Origin: Planctomycetota bacterium | GTDB taxonomy: Bacteria; Planctomycetota; Planctomycetia; Gemmatales; Gemmataceae | Assembly (NCBI GenBank): GCA_018970845.1 | Contig: JAGWVO010000058.1 | Coordinates: 1-13,616 of the forward strand | DNA: 13,616 bases | Direction: 5' to 3' | Shown: positions 1-7,695 of the stretch, one piece after another | Numbering within the stretch: the stretch's first letter is position 1 | Layout of the letters: each line of letters opens with the position of its first letter | Made by a program: the position numbers and the translations under genes | Notes under the pieces: model-generated | The model's database searches: none | The model's input: the letters and a program-made list of their open reading frames with translations, nothing else | Told to the model about the DNA's origin: nothing

Positions 1-545
1 ACGCGGGCGGGTGGGTCCAGCACACCCTTTCGGTCGCGAGGATGACCGATTCGCTCGTGGCGGAACTGCATCGTTGCCAGCCCGCGGCCAGGGAAAGGCT
101 TGATCGGGACCTGGCGCTGTCGGGCGCCCTTCTGCATGAGATCGGGCGCGTTCGGGAATGGCGCCCGATGGAGGATTGGGCCTCGGCGCCACCGGAACCG
201 TGCGGGGAAGGCCATCTGATCGGCCCGAATCTGCTGGCCAGGGACATGGTCAGGGAGAAGGCGGCCGCCTCAGCGGAACTCGACTCCAACCGCCGGCTGG
301 CGCTTGAGCACCTCCTGCTTTCGTTCCTCGAACGGCCGGAATGGGGTTCGCCCCGATTGCCCGCGATTCCGGAGGCGTTGGTGGTCCACCACGCGGACGA
401 CCTGGACGCGAAAATGGAGATGTACATGCGCCACATGGCCGATTCCCCCGGCCAAGGTCCGTTTACGCAGCCTGATCCGGTGCTGAAACGAGTTTTATGG
501 CGCGATAGGGAGTTTCCCACCGTGCAAGACCAAAACCCGGTTTGA
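1..545 (+). CDS. YhaM-like HD-domain protein, C-terminal part (5' end outside window), degenerate active site
   Basis: The reading frame is open from the first base (first full codon at 3), so this is the 3' end of a longer gene. The in-frame ATG at 42 is probably internal, because the residues before it (GGWVQHTLSVAR) match the start of the HD domain in YhaM/CBF1-type 3'-5' exoribonucleases. Later landmarks also match: LLHEIGRVREW (about 129-161), GHLIGP (210-227), EWGSPRLP, and HHADDLDAK near 387-413. An N-terminal OB-fold nucleic-acid-binding domain, usual in the family, would lie upstream. Known members degrade RNA or single-stranded DNA in the cytoplasm using metal ions. Here several ligand positions are altered: HD is HE (135-140), the usual GHLIGH ends in P, and the usual SHHG is SFLE (321-332). 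Catalysis may therefore be lost. glgB starts 24 bases downstream, so co-transcription is likely. Family assignment is fairly sure; activity is uncertain. Confidence 0.8.
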   Translation, partial: AGGWVQHTLSVARMTDSLVAELHRCQPAARERLDRDLALSGALLHEIGRVREWRPMEDWASAPPEPCGEGHLIGPNLLARDMVREKAAASAELDSNRRLALEHLLLSFLERPEWGSPRLPAIPEALVVHHADDLDAKMEMYMRHMADSPGQGPFTQPDPVLKRVLWRDREFPTVQDQNPV

Positions 546-569
546 TAAGCTGGGTCGAGATTCACAAGC

Positions 570-2549
570 ATGCGGGGAACCCCTGTGGCTCCATCCTCCG
601 GATACGCGAAGCACGGGGAATTCCTTCCGGCTGCAGGCTCGGGAAGCCTCGGTCAGGATGACATCTACCTCTTCAATGAAGGCCGTCAATTCCGCCTGCA
701 CCACCACCTCGGAGCCCACTCGGGACACCTGGGCGGGGTTCCCGGAACCCGGTTCGCCGTTTGGGCCCCCTCGGCCCGTTATGTCTCGGTGATCGGTGAC
801 TTCAACCACTGGAACCGGGGATGCCATCCACTGGTGACGCTGGGTCACTCGGGGATCTGGGCCGGGTTCGTTCCTGGGGTCAAGCCGGGAGATGTCTACA
901 AGTTCCATGTCGCATCGCAATTCGGCGGGCACGCGGTCGACAAGGCGGATCCCATGGCCTTCCGGACGGAATGCCCGCCGCGAACGGCCTCGGTGGTCTC
1001 CGACCTGACCTACCGGTGGGGCGACAGCGAGTGGATGGCCACCCGCGGATCGCGCCAAACCCTCGAGTCGGCCTGGAACATCTACGAGGTTCATCTGGGA
1101 TCATGGATGAGGTCGCCGGGCGACCCCGACAAGGTTCTGGGCTACCGGGAACTGGCTCCGCGGCTGGCGCGGCACGCGCAAACGATGGGTTTCACCCATG
1201 TCGAGCTCATGCCGGTGATGGAGCACCCGTTCTACGCCTCCTGGGGCTACCAGGTCACCTCCTACTTCGCTCCCTCGGCGCGCTACGGTTCGCCGCAGGA
1301 CCTGATGTACCTTGTCGACCACCTGCACCAAAACGGGATCGGCGTGATCCTTGACTGGGTTCCCAGCCATTTCCCCTCCGATGAACACGGGCTGGCTTTC
1401 TTTGACGGAACGCACCTGTACGAGCACGCCGACCCCAGGCGCGGGTTCCATCCCGAATGGAAGAGCCACATCTTCAACTACGACCGGCACGAGGTTCGGA
1501 GTTTCCTGATCTCGAGCGCGCTTTTCTGGCTCGACGCCTATCACGCCGACGCCCTTCGCGTCGACGCCGTGGCCAGCATGCTTTACCTCGATTACGCGCG
1601 CCCCGACGGCGAGTGGGTGCCCAACCACCATGGCGGCCGGGAAAACACCGGGGCGATCGCCTTCCTGCGGCAGCTCAACGAGGAGGTTTACCTCTCCCAT
1701 CCCGATGTCCAGACGATCGCCGAGGAATCAACGGCCTGGTCGGGCGTGTCGCGACCGACCTCGTCCGGCGGACTCGGCTTCGGGATGAAGTGGGACATGG
1801 GGTGGATGCATGACAGCCTCAAGCATTTCTCCCGCGACCCCGTTCACCGGAAATGGCACCACCGCGAACTCACCTTCCGCGGCCTTTACCAGAACAACGA
1901 GAATTTCGTCCTGCCGCTGTCGCACGACGAGGTCGTGCACATGAAGGGATCGCTCCTGGGCAAGATGTCCGGGGACGACTGGCAGAAATTCGCTCACCTG
2001 CGGATGCTTTTGGGCTGGCAGTTCACCATTCCCGGCAAGAAGCACCTGTTCATGGGCTGCGAGTGGGGCCAGTGGGCCGAATGGAACCATGACAAGAGCC
2101 TCGACTGGCACCAGACCGAACATGCCCCGCACGCCGGGGTGTTGCGCTGGACCAGCCATGTGGCCTCCCTGGCCCGCGACTGCAAGGCGCTGCACGAGGG
2201 TGACTTCCATCCGTGGGGTTTCCAGTGGCTGGATCCCGACAACTCCGAAAGCGGCGTGGTGGGATTCGTGAGGAGCGACTCCTCCGGCCGGGAAAAGGTC
2301 GCCGCCGTGTTCAACTTCACCCCTGTTCCCCGCGAGGGATGGCGGATCGGCCTGCCCTGGCCGGGACGCTGGGAGGAAACGCTCAACAGCGACGCTCCCG
2401 AATACTGGGGCGGCGGCGTCGGCAACGCCGGCGTGGCCGTGGCCGAACCCCAGCCGTGGCAGGGAATGCCCGCCTCGGCTCTGATTACCCTCCCTCCCCT
2501 GGGCGTTGTCATTCTCAAGTCGGCGCGAGGCGTGGGGGAGGCGGGATGA
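570..2549 (+). CDS. glgB: 1,4-alpha-glucan branching enzyme (GH13)
   Basis: This 659-residue protein forms alpha-1,6 branches in glycogen by cutting an alpha-1,4 chain and transferring it. An N-terminal beta-sandwich (CBM48-like, about 58-148, with RFAVWAPSA and the PPRTASVV exit) is followed by the GH13 barrel from about 160, beginning WNIYEVHLGSW, and a C-terminal beta domain. The catalytic nucleophile is Asp332 in ALRVDAVASM, the acid/base is in the AEEST motif (Glu385/386), and the transition-state Asp453 is in LSHDEVVHMKGS. KHLFMGCEWGQWAEW is also typical. It has one N-terminal carbohydrate-binding module, unlike the longer two-module enterobacterial form, and its length is normal for that type. 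The ATG at 570 has only a weak upstream purine stretch (552-560), but the protein is complete from there. It lies between the HD gene and glgA, as part of a glycogen operon. Confidence 0.97.
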   Translation: MRGTPVAPSSGYAKHGEFLPAAGSGSLGQDDIYLFNEGRQFRLHHHLGAHSGHLGGVPGTRFAVWAPSARYVSVIGDFNHWNRGCHPLVTLGHSGIWAGFVPGVKPGDVYKFHVASQFGGHAVDKADPMAFRTECPPRTASVVSDLTYRWGDSEWMATRGSRQTLESAWNIYEVHLGSWMRSPGDPDKVLGYRELAPRLARHAQTMGFTHVELMPVMEHPFYASWGYQVTSYFAPSARYGSPQDLMYLVDHLHQNGIGVILDWVPSHFPSDEHGLAFFDGTHLYEHADPRRGFHPEWKSHIFNYDRHEVRSFLISSALFWLDAYHADALRVDAVASMLYLDYARPDGEWVPNHHGGRENTGAIAFLRQLNEEVYLSHPDVQTIAEESTAWSGVSRPTSSGGLGFGMKWDMGWMHDSLKHFSRDPVHRKWHHRELTFRGLYQNNENFVLPLSHDEVVHMKGSLLGKMSGDDWQKFAHLRMLLGWQFTIPGKKHLFMGCEWGQWAEWNHDKSLDWHQTEHAPHAGVLRWTSHVASLARDCKALHEGDFHPWGFQWLDPDNSESGVVGFVRSDSSGREKVAAVFNFTPVPREGWRIGLPWPGRWEETLNSDAPEYWGGGVGNAGVAVAEPQPWQGMPASALITLPPLGVVILKSARGVGEAG

Positions 2550-2565
2550 ATCCCGGCATAGGATC

Positions 2566-4080
2566 ATGAGGGTTCTTGTCGCCGCCTCCGAGGTGGTGGG
2601 GTTCGCCAAGACCGGCGGCCTTGCCGATGTCACCGGTTCGCTGCCCCGGGCGCTGGCTCGCCGCGGCATCGATTGCCGGGTGATCCTGCCCCTGCATGGA
2701 TCCTGCCGGCGGACCGGATTGCCCGAGCCGACCCCGTTGGCCTTCGATGTTCCCCTGGGAGACCGGACCGTTCCCTGCAGGATCTGGTCGGCGAGGCTGC
2801 CGGGCAGCGATGTGCCGGCCTATTTCCTTGAAAATGACGACATTTTCGGCCGCGACCAGCCGGAGTTCGGCCGCGGGCTTTACCAATTCAACAGCACCGA
2901 CGGCACCAAGCGCGACTACCCGGACAACGGCGAACGCTTCGCGTTTTTCTGCCATGCCGTCATCCAGGCCATCCGGGCCCTCGACTGGTGGCCTGATGTG
3001 CTCCACTGCAACGACTGGCAAACGGGGCTGGCGCCCGTCTACCTGCGGGAGCATTTCGGCCGACATCCCGACCCCGCCGTGGCCGCGCGGTGGAACCGGA
3101 TTCGCTGCCTGTATTCCATCCACAACATCGCCTATCAGGGCCGCTTCGCGCCTCCCCTCATGGAAAAGGCCCACCTCGATTGGCGCCTCTTCAACCACCA
3201 CCAACTTGAGTTCCACGATTCCCTCTGCTTCCTCAAGGCCGGCATTGTCTTTTCCGACCGGATCAACACGGTCAGCCCCACCTACGCCGAGGAGATCAAG
3301 ACCCCGTGGTACGGCCGGGGCATGCAGGGCGTGCTGATCGAGCGGTCCAACAGGTTGTGCGGAATCGTCAACGGGGTCGACTACGGCGACTGGGATCCGT
3401 CCACCGACCCCAGGATCCCCCGCCGCTACGGGCCGGCCGACTTTGAGGCCGGCAAGGCCGAATGCAAGGCGGCACTCGCCGCGCGCATGGGACTGGGCGG
3501 CTGGCATGGCCAACCGCTGTTGGGCATGGTGGCGCGCCTGGTGGAGCAGAAGGGCCTCGACATCATGCACGACGCCGCCATCGGATTCCTTGGCCAGGGC
3601 GCGCGCATGGTTGTCCTGGGCGAGGGCGACCCCTGGTTCCGGGACATGCTGTCGGGCCTGGCGCAACGCTTCCCCGGGCAGGTGGGCCTGCGGTTCGGCT
3701 TCGACGAGGACACGGCCCACATCATAGAATCCGGATCCGACATGTTTCTCATGCCGAGCCTGTTCGAGCCTTCGGGACTCAACCAGCTTTACAGCCTTCG
3801 CTACGGCACCCCCCCGGTGGTCCGCGGCACGGGCGGCCTGGCCGACACGGTGACCGACACGAACACGAACACGCTGGAGGAAGGCACGGCCACCGGCTTC
3901 GTCTTCCATCCTTATTCGGCCGAGGCGTTCCGCGACGCGGTCCTCCGGGCGATGGCCCTGTGGAGGCACGACCAGGCCAAGTGGGGCCGGGTCGTCAGGA
4001 ACGGGATGTCGCAGGACTGGTCGTGGGAACGAAGCGCCGGGGAGTACCACAAGCTCTACTCGGACATGGTGGCCGGGTAG
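2566..4080 (+). CDS. glgA: Glycogen synthase, ADP-glucose type (GT5)
   Basis: This 504-residue cytoplasmic enzyme transfers glucose from ADP-glucose to the non-reducing end of a growing alpha-1,4-glucan. The N-terminal domain opens with MRVLVAASEV and the nucleotide-sugar loop KTGGLADV (Lys15). CNDWQTGL (Asp150) and YSIHNIAYQGRF (His186) follow. The C-terminal Rossmann half starts near INTVSPTYAEEI and contains the Arg324/Lys329 pair (ARLVEQK) and catalytic Glu401 in FEPSGLNQLYSLRYGTPP, then GTGGLADTV. Length is normal. I chose the ATG at 2566 because the protein then starts exactly like the family. An in-frame TTG at 2506 would add 20 unrelated residues that lie inside glgB. The start is 16 bases after the glgB stop with only AGGA at 2560-2563 as a possible ribosome site, so coupling to glgB translation is plausible. 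Branching enzyme and synthase together make glycogen; no glgC or glgP is visible here. Confidence 0.97.
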   Translation: MRVLVAASEVVGFAKTGGLADVTGSLPRALARRGIDCRVILPLHGSCRRTGLPEPTPLAFDVPLGDRTVPCRIWSARLPGSDVPAYFLENDDIFGRDQPEFGRGLYQFNSTDGTKRDYPDNGERFAFFCHAVIQAIRALDWWPDVLHCNDWQTGLAPVYLREHFGRHPDPAVAARWNRIRCLYSIHNIAYQGRFAPPLMEKAHLDWRLFNHHQLEFHDSLCFLKAGIVFSDRINTVSPTYAEEIKTPWYGRGMQGVLIERSNRLCGIVNGVDYGDWDPSTDPRIPRRYGPADFEAGKAECKAALAARMGLGGWHGQPLLGMVARLVEQKGLDIMHDAAIGFLGQGARMVVLGEGDPWFRDMLSGLAQRFPGQVGLRFGFDEDTAHIIESGSDMFLMPSLFEPSGLNQLYSLRYGTPPVVRGTGGLADTVTDTNTNTLEEGTATGFVFHPYSAEAFRDAVLRAMALWRHDQAKWGRVVRNGMSQDWSWERSAGEYHKLYSDMVAG

Positions 4081-4085
4081 GCCCG

Positions 4086-5078
4086 TCAGCCTGACAGTCC
4101 CGCCCGCATGACGATTTCCCGCGAAACCTCGCCCAGCGGCACGACCTTGTCGGCGAGGCCGGCGCGGACCACGGCGCCGGGCATGCCCCAGACAACGCTC
4201 GACTTCTCGTCCTGGGCCAGGATCGCCGCCCCGCGTTCCTTCAAAAGGCGCGCGCCCCGCAGGCCGTCCTCGCCCATTCCCGTCAACACCACGGCCAGCG
4301 CCCTGCCGCCGTAGACTTCCGCGGCGGACCTGAACAGCGGATCAACCGCCGGCTTGCACGACTGCTCGGGGGGACCATCGTCGAGGCCGATCGTCGGCAC
4401 GGCGCCCGGCCTCACCACCATGTGCCTTCCGGCGGGAGCCAGCGTCACGGTGCCCGGAAGAATGGGCGCCCCCTCGCGGCCCAGGCTGACGGCAAGGCGC
4501 GTTCTGCGGGCGATGGTTTCCACGAGGGAATGGTCAAATCCGGCCATGACATGCTGGACAACAAGGACCGGCGTCGCCAGGTTGCCCGGCCATTCAGGCG
4601 CGAGTTTTTCCAGCGCCGTTGGCCCGCCGGTGCTCAGGCCGATGAGGACGACATCCGTTTTCCTGCCGGTCATGAAGGGCGCCAAGCGTGATGCCGCGGC
4701 GCGCCCCAGGAACTCCCTCAGGGGCCCTGCAGGCCAATCGGGAGGGGGTTCCTGCCCCGAAAGCGGCTTGGGGACCACTCCGGCCCAAGGGCCCTCCGGC
4801 GCGGCGTCGCCGGGTTTCGGATCAAGCAGGAAAACGGGAAGTTCCGGGTGCGCCGCAAGGGCGGCCAGGATGGTTTCCTTGCCTCCATCCGCCAGGGCGG
4901 CCACATCGACCAGCAAGGCGCCGGGAATCGGCGGGAGCCTGAGCTTGTCGAGGGCCATGGCCACGGTTGGAACAGCCCAGGCCAACTCGATTCCGGAAAA
5001 TCCAGCCAGCCGGGAGGAAAGGGCTCGCCGCGTGTGGGTGGATGTTTCGATCAGGGCGACCCGGATTGTGCCGGACAT
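4086..5078 (-). CDS. cheB: Chemotaxis protein-glutamate methylesterase CheB with degenerate receiver domain
   Basis: This 330-residue protein would remove methyl groups from chemoreceptor glutamates (and deamidate glutamines), resetting receptor sensitivity. The C-terminal methylesterase domain (about 140-328) is intact: Ser149 in GLSTGGPTAL, His176 in VVQHVM and Asp271 in LTGMGEDG, spaced as in enteric CheB. The N-terminal receiver (about 5-120) is unusual. The acidic pair normally following the first strand is Glu11-Thr12, the Ser/Thr at the end of strand four appears to be Asp86 (FLLDPKP), while a candidate phosphoacceptor Asp58 and Lys104 (VVPKPL) remain. Activation by CheA may therefore be reduced or different. 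GGGAG at 5087-5091 is a good ribosome site 8 bases before the ATG. It is the last gene of the minus-strand cluster, 19 bases after the chemoreceptor gene, and its stop faces the glgA stop. No cheR is in the window. Confidence 0.94.
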   Translation of the reverse strand: MSGTIRVALIETSTHTRRALSSRLAGFSGIELAWAVPTVAMALDKLRLPPIPGALLVDVAALADGGKETILAALAAHPELPVFLLDPKPGDAAPEGPWAGVVPKPLSGQEPPPDWPAGPLREFLGRAAASRLAPFMTGRKTDVVLIGLSTGGPTALEKLAPEWPGNLATPVLVVQHVMAGFDHSLVETIARRTRLAVSLGREGAPILPGTVTLAPAGRHMVVRPGAVPTIGLDDGPPEQSCKPAVDPLFRSAAEVYGGRALAVVLTGMGEDGLRGARLLKERGAAILAQDEKSSVVWGMPGAVVRAGLADKVVPLGEVSREIVMRAGLSG

Positions 5079-5097
5079 GGGGGCCGCTCCCGCGGGC

Positions 5098-7092
5098 TCA
5101 TTCGCTCCGGAAGCCCTCGATGAGCTTCCTCAGGTTGCCGGCAAGGCGCAGGAGCGCCTCGGAACTGGAGCTGACCTCATGGGCGCCGGTGCTGGTACCG
5201 CGCGCCGCTGTCGCCACTCCCGTTATATTCGAGGCGATGTCGGATGTCCCGCGGGCGGCCTCGGTCACATTGCGGCCGATCTCCCGGGTCGTGGCCGACT
5301 GTTCCTCGACGGCCGAGGCGATCGCGGACTGGATCTCGCTGATCCTGCGGATGGTGCCCTGGATTTCGGTGATCGCGCGAACGGCCTGCTCCGTGTCCTG
5401 CTGGATCGCGCCGATCCGGGAACTGATGTCCTCGGTCGCCTTGGCCGTTTCCTTGGCCAGTTCCTTCACCTCGTTCGCCACGACGGCGAAGCCCTTGCCA
5501 ACCTCCCCTGCCCGCGCCGCCTCGATCGTGGCGTTGAGCGCCAGCAGGTTGGTCTGTTCCGCGATCGAGGTGATGAGCTTCACGACCCCGCCGATTCGCG
5601 ACCCGCTTTCGCCAAGCCGGGAAACCAGGCCTCCCGTTGACTGAGCCAGTTCCACGGCATCGGTGGCCACGCGGGCGGCCTGATGGGCCTGGGAGGCGAT
5701 CTCGCGGATGGTGGCGTCCATCTCCTCGGCCGCCGCCGCCACCGACCTGACATTGGCGCTGACCTGCTCTGCCGCGGCCGACACCACCTGGGCCTGGGTT
5801 GATGTCTCCTCCGCGTTGCTCGTGAGGTCGAGGCTTGTTTTCCTTTGCTGTTCCGCGGCTCCTGTGAGGTCGTTGGCGCCGGCGCGCATCGGGGTCACCA
5901 CATTGCGCATCGATTCGACGGCCACCGACAGCGATTCCGTCATCTGTCGCAACTCCCCCTGGCCGAGCACGGCAACCGGGGCCGCCAAGTCGCCCTTGGC
6001 CAGGAGCATGAGCCTGGTGCGTGACTTCGAGATGGGAATGACGATTCCCCTGCCGATCCAGAACACCAAAACGATCGCCAGAAGCAGGGAGAACAAGGTG
6101 AGGGCCGAACCGGTCGTTTTCTGCTGGCTGAACTTGGCAATACGCTTGCGGAGCAGGATTTCCAGATGTTCCGCGACGGATTTCTGGGCCGCGAGGGTTT
6201 TCTCCATGGCCTCGGTCACGCGGGAGTCGGAGGAAGCCTGGGGCTTGGCCATCGTGGCAAACGCCTCCTCGACCGAATGCCTCAGGGAATCCATCATTGG
6301 CGAAAGGTCGGCCAGGCCGTCGGTGTGCCCGTGGAACTTGTCGTCCTCCGATATCGCCGACTCCACCGCCTTGACGGCCCGGGCGAGGTCGTCCTCAAGG
6401 CCGCGGCGGGCCAAGATCTGGATTTCAAGCATCGTGGTATCGTTTTTATCCTTGGCTTTCTCGGCGTCCCGGAGCGCCTGCCTGGCCTGGAAGTCGGACA
6501 GCCTCCTCGCCAGGGATGGAAGCGCCGCGGTGGCCGCGTCCATCAGGTAGTAGCTGTCGAGGTCGGGATCGAGGATCAGGTTCGAGGTGTCGGTGAGGTG
6601 GGCCACCATCGAGAGGATGATGTCAAGCACGCGGGCCTGGCGCTCGTCGGCCTGCGCCGGCCGGATCTTGGCGAGGTCGAGCTTGAGGGCGTCCCATTCA
6701 CGGCGGAGGTCGGCGGCACCGCAACCCTCGCGCTTGCGCTGCTTGAGGCCGTCGGGGGTGAAGTCGAGCGTTTTGCCGGCCCTGTTCTCCTCCCGTTCGA
6801 GAGCCTCGATGGCGCGGTCCGCTTCCGTGCGCAGGCGGCGGGCCTGTTCATCGGTGGCGTGACCCCTGTCCACCAGGGCGCGGTGGGCCAGGATCGGCCT
6901 GAGCGTGTCGGTGACGCGCGCCAGGTACGAAACGCCGACCAGTTCCTTGTCGGCGAAGATGATGTCCTTGTCCGCCGCGGCAATGTAGATGTTGAAAAGG
7001 ACGGCAACCGGCAGCAGGAAGCTGACGGATATCCAGAAAAGCCTGACGGCGATGCTTCGCCCGAGGATCAGGTCAAGGAAAAACCGCTTCAT
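5098..7092 (-). CDS. Methyl-accepting chemotaxis protein (membrane chemoreceptor)
   Basis: This 664-residue receptor spans the inner membrane and passes a ligand signal to CheA through CheW. A first membrane helix (about 16-40) is followed by a periplasmic, mostly helical sensor domain of roughly 285 residues (40-326) containing the SNLILDPDLDSYYLMD stretch seen in many MCPs with long helical sensors. A second membrane helix (about 327-350), a HAMP segment (about 348-400) and the cytoplasmic coiled-coil signalling domain (about 405-645) follow. The hairpin tip is near 508-541 (SIAEQTNLLALNATIEAARAG, then GKGFAVVANEVKELA). The protein ends RKLIEGFRSE, with no CheR/CheB-tethering pentapeptide such as NWETF. 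I chose the ATG at 7092 because GGAG lies 8 bases upstream (7101-7104) and the basic MKRF start directly precedes the membrane helix; an ATG at 7158 would add 22 unlikely residues. The ligand cannot be predicted. Confidence 0.95.
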   Translation of the reverse strand: MKRFFLDLILGRSIAVRLFWISVSFLLPVAVLFNIYIAAADKDIIFADKELVGVSYLARVTDTLRPILAHRALVDRGHATDEQARRLRTEADRAIEALEREENRAGKTLDFTPDGLKQRKREGCGAADLRREWDALKLDLAKIRPAQADERQARVLDIILSMVAHLTDTSNLILDPDLDSYYLMDAATAALPSLARRLSDFQARQALRDAEKAKDKNDTTMLEIQILARRGLEDDLARAVKAVESAISEDDKFHGHTDGLADLSPMMDSLRHSVEEAFATMAKPQASSDSRVTEAMEKTLAAQKSVAEHLEILLRKRIAKFSQQKTTGSALTLFSLLLAIVLVFWIGRGIVIPISKSRTRLMLLAKGDLAAPVAVLGQGELRQMTESLSVAVESMRNVVTPMRAGANDLTGAAEQQRKTSLDLTSNAEETSTQAQVVSAAAEQVSANVRSVAAAAEEMDATIREIASQAHQAARVATDAVELAQSTGGLVSRLGESGSRIGGVVKLITSIAEQTNLLALNATIEAARAGEVGKGFAVVANEVKELAKETAKATEDISSRIGAIQQDTEQAVRAITEIQGTIRRISEIQSAIASAVEEQSATTREIGRNVTEAARGTSDIASNITGVATAARGTSTGAHEVSSSSEALLRLAGNLRKLIEGFRSE

Positions 7093-7104
7093 CTCTTCGG
7101 CTCC
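7093..7104 (-). promoter_or_regulatory. Ribosome binding site that decides the MCP start
   Basis: On the minus strand GGAG (7101-7104), followed by CCGAAGAG, ends directly at the ATG (7090-7092), placing the core 8 bases upstream. No similar signal precedes the longer in-frame ATG at 7158. Confidence 0.6.
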
Positions 7105-7134
7105 GATCGTCTGTTTCCCATGGCCGTCAGCCCC

Positions 7135-7152
7135 AAGGCCGGCGGCCTTTTT
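7135..7152 (+). terminator. Terminator-like hairpin in the cheW-MCP gap (weak)
   Basis: AAGGCC (7135-7140) and GGCCTT (7144-7149) form a perfect 6-bp stem with a 3-base loop, followed on the plus strand by three more T residues, giving five T in a row (7148-7152). That is the layout of a short intrinsic terminator for plus-strand, that is antisense, transcription. On the minus-strand mRNA the same hairpin would stand about 40 bases before the MCP start, without a U tract after it. No plus-strand gene ends here, so the role is unclear. It could be chance in GC-rich DNA. Confidence 0.3.
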
Positions 7153-7254
7153 CCCCACAGGTCTCCCATGGCACCAGACCCATGCCCCGGCGCGCCTTGG
7201 CGCCCAAGCGGCCTCATGCCCGAATCTTTCCGGTCCCCAGCGACGCGATGAATT

Positions 7255-7695
7255 TCATTCCGCCGACTCCGAATCACGCCCCCGCAACAACTTGGCGGGG
7301 TCCAGTTCCAGGAGCAACTCGTCGGATAGGTCCCAAGCGGCGCCGCACGATTCCCGAAGCGGACGGTTGAGCGTCTCGGGCGGAGGCAATCTCCTGTCAT
7401 GGGAAAGGTTCATGACATCGTCGATCGAATCGACCGGAAGGCTGATCAGTTCATTGCCGTGCGACAGGATGACATGGATGCCGGGTTCCCGGTTGCCGCG
7501 CTCGATCCCGAGGCGCCAGCGGAGGTCGATGGCCGGCATGACTTGCCCCCGCAGGTTCACGAGGCCCTTCACCAGCGGCGGGGCCAGGGGAACGGGCGTG
7601 ATGTGGCTCGACCTGACGATCTCCTGCACTTCGGAGACCGGCAATCCCAGGAGGATTCCGCCAAGCCGGAAGGTGCAAAGGCCCGTCACGGACAT
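7255..7695 (-). CDS. cheW: Chemotaxis adaptor protein CheW
   Basis: This small cytoplasmic protein (146 residues) links CheA to the chemoreceptor tip. It is a single CheW/SH3-like domain: strand LCTFRLGGILLGLPVSEVQEIV (residues 6-27), the segment PLVKGLVNLRG (40-50, with Arg49 at the receptor/kinase-binding position), and QVMPAIDLRWRLG. A tail of about 30 residues (DELLLELDPAKLLRG) closes the protein, as is common in the family. The ATG at 7693-7695 overlaps the cheA stop by one base (TGATG), and a GGGGGTGG stretch lies just upstream (7700-7707), so translation is probably coupled to cheA. An in-frame ATG at 7716 would add seven residues inside cheA and is less likely. Confidence 0.94.
   Translation of the reverse strand: MSVTGLCTFRLGGILLGLPVSEVQEIVRSSHITPVPLAPPLVKGLVNLRGQVMPAIDLRWRLGIERGNREPGIHVILSHGNELISLPVDSIDDVMNLSHDRRLPPPETLNRPLRESCGAAWDLSDELLLELDPAKLLRGRDSESAE

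Noticed and set aside
2506..2565. In-frame TTG start 60 bases upstream of the glgA ATG
   Set aside because: The added 20 residues lie within the glgB coding end and do not resemble any glycogen synthase N-terminus; the family start matches MRVLVAASEV at 2566.
3805..3815. Seven-C run in glgA as a slippage site
   Set aside because: It encodes the conserved GTPP motif and is short enough to occur by codon use in GC-rich genes.
2515..4050. Open frame of 511 codons antisense to glgA
   Set aside because: It mirrors the glgA reading frame in GC-rich DNA, has low-complexity composition and no recognisable domain; glgA itself is certain.
4081..4100. GTCAG/CTGAC palindrome between glgA and cheB as a shared terminator
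   Set aside because: The stem is only 5 bp with almost no loop and no T run, and most of it lies inside the cheB coding end.
4354..5640. Open frame of 428 codons on the plus strand across cheB and the MCP
   Set aside because: It is antisense to two well-supported genes, spans both, and shows no domain.
7093..7158. Longer MCP start at 7158
   Set aside because: It adds 22 residues without family resemblance before the natural MKRF start and lacks a ribosome site.
7089..7217. Small minus-strand ORF of 42 residues in the cheW-MCP gap, whose stop overlaps the MCP ATG (ATGA)
   Set aside because: The overlap looks like coupling, but the ORF has no clear ribosome site, its Gly/Pro/Arg-rich sequence is what random GC-rich DNA encodes, and the MCP has its own ribosome site.
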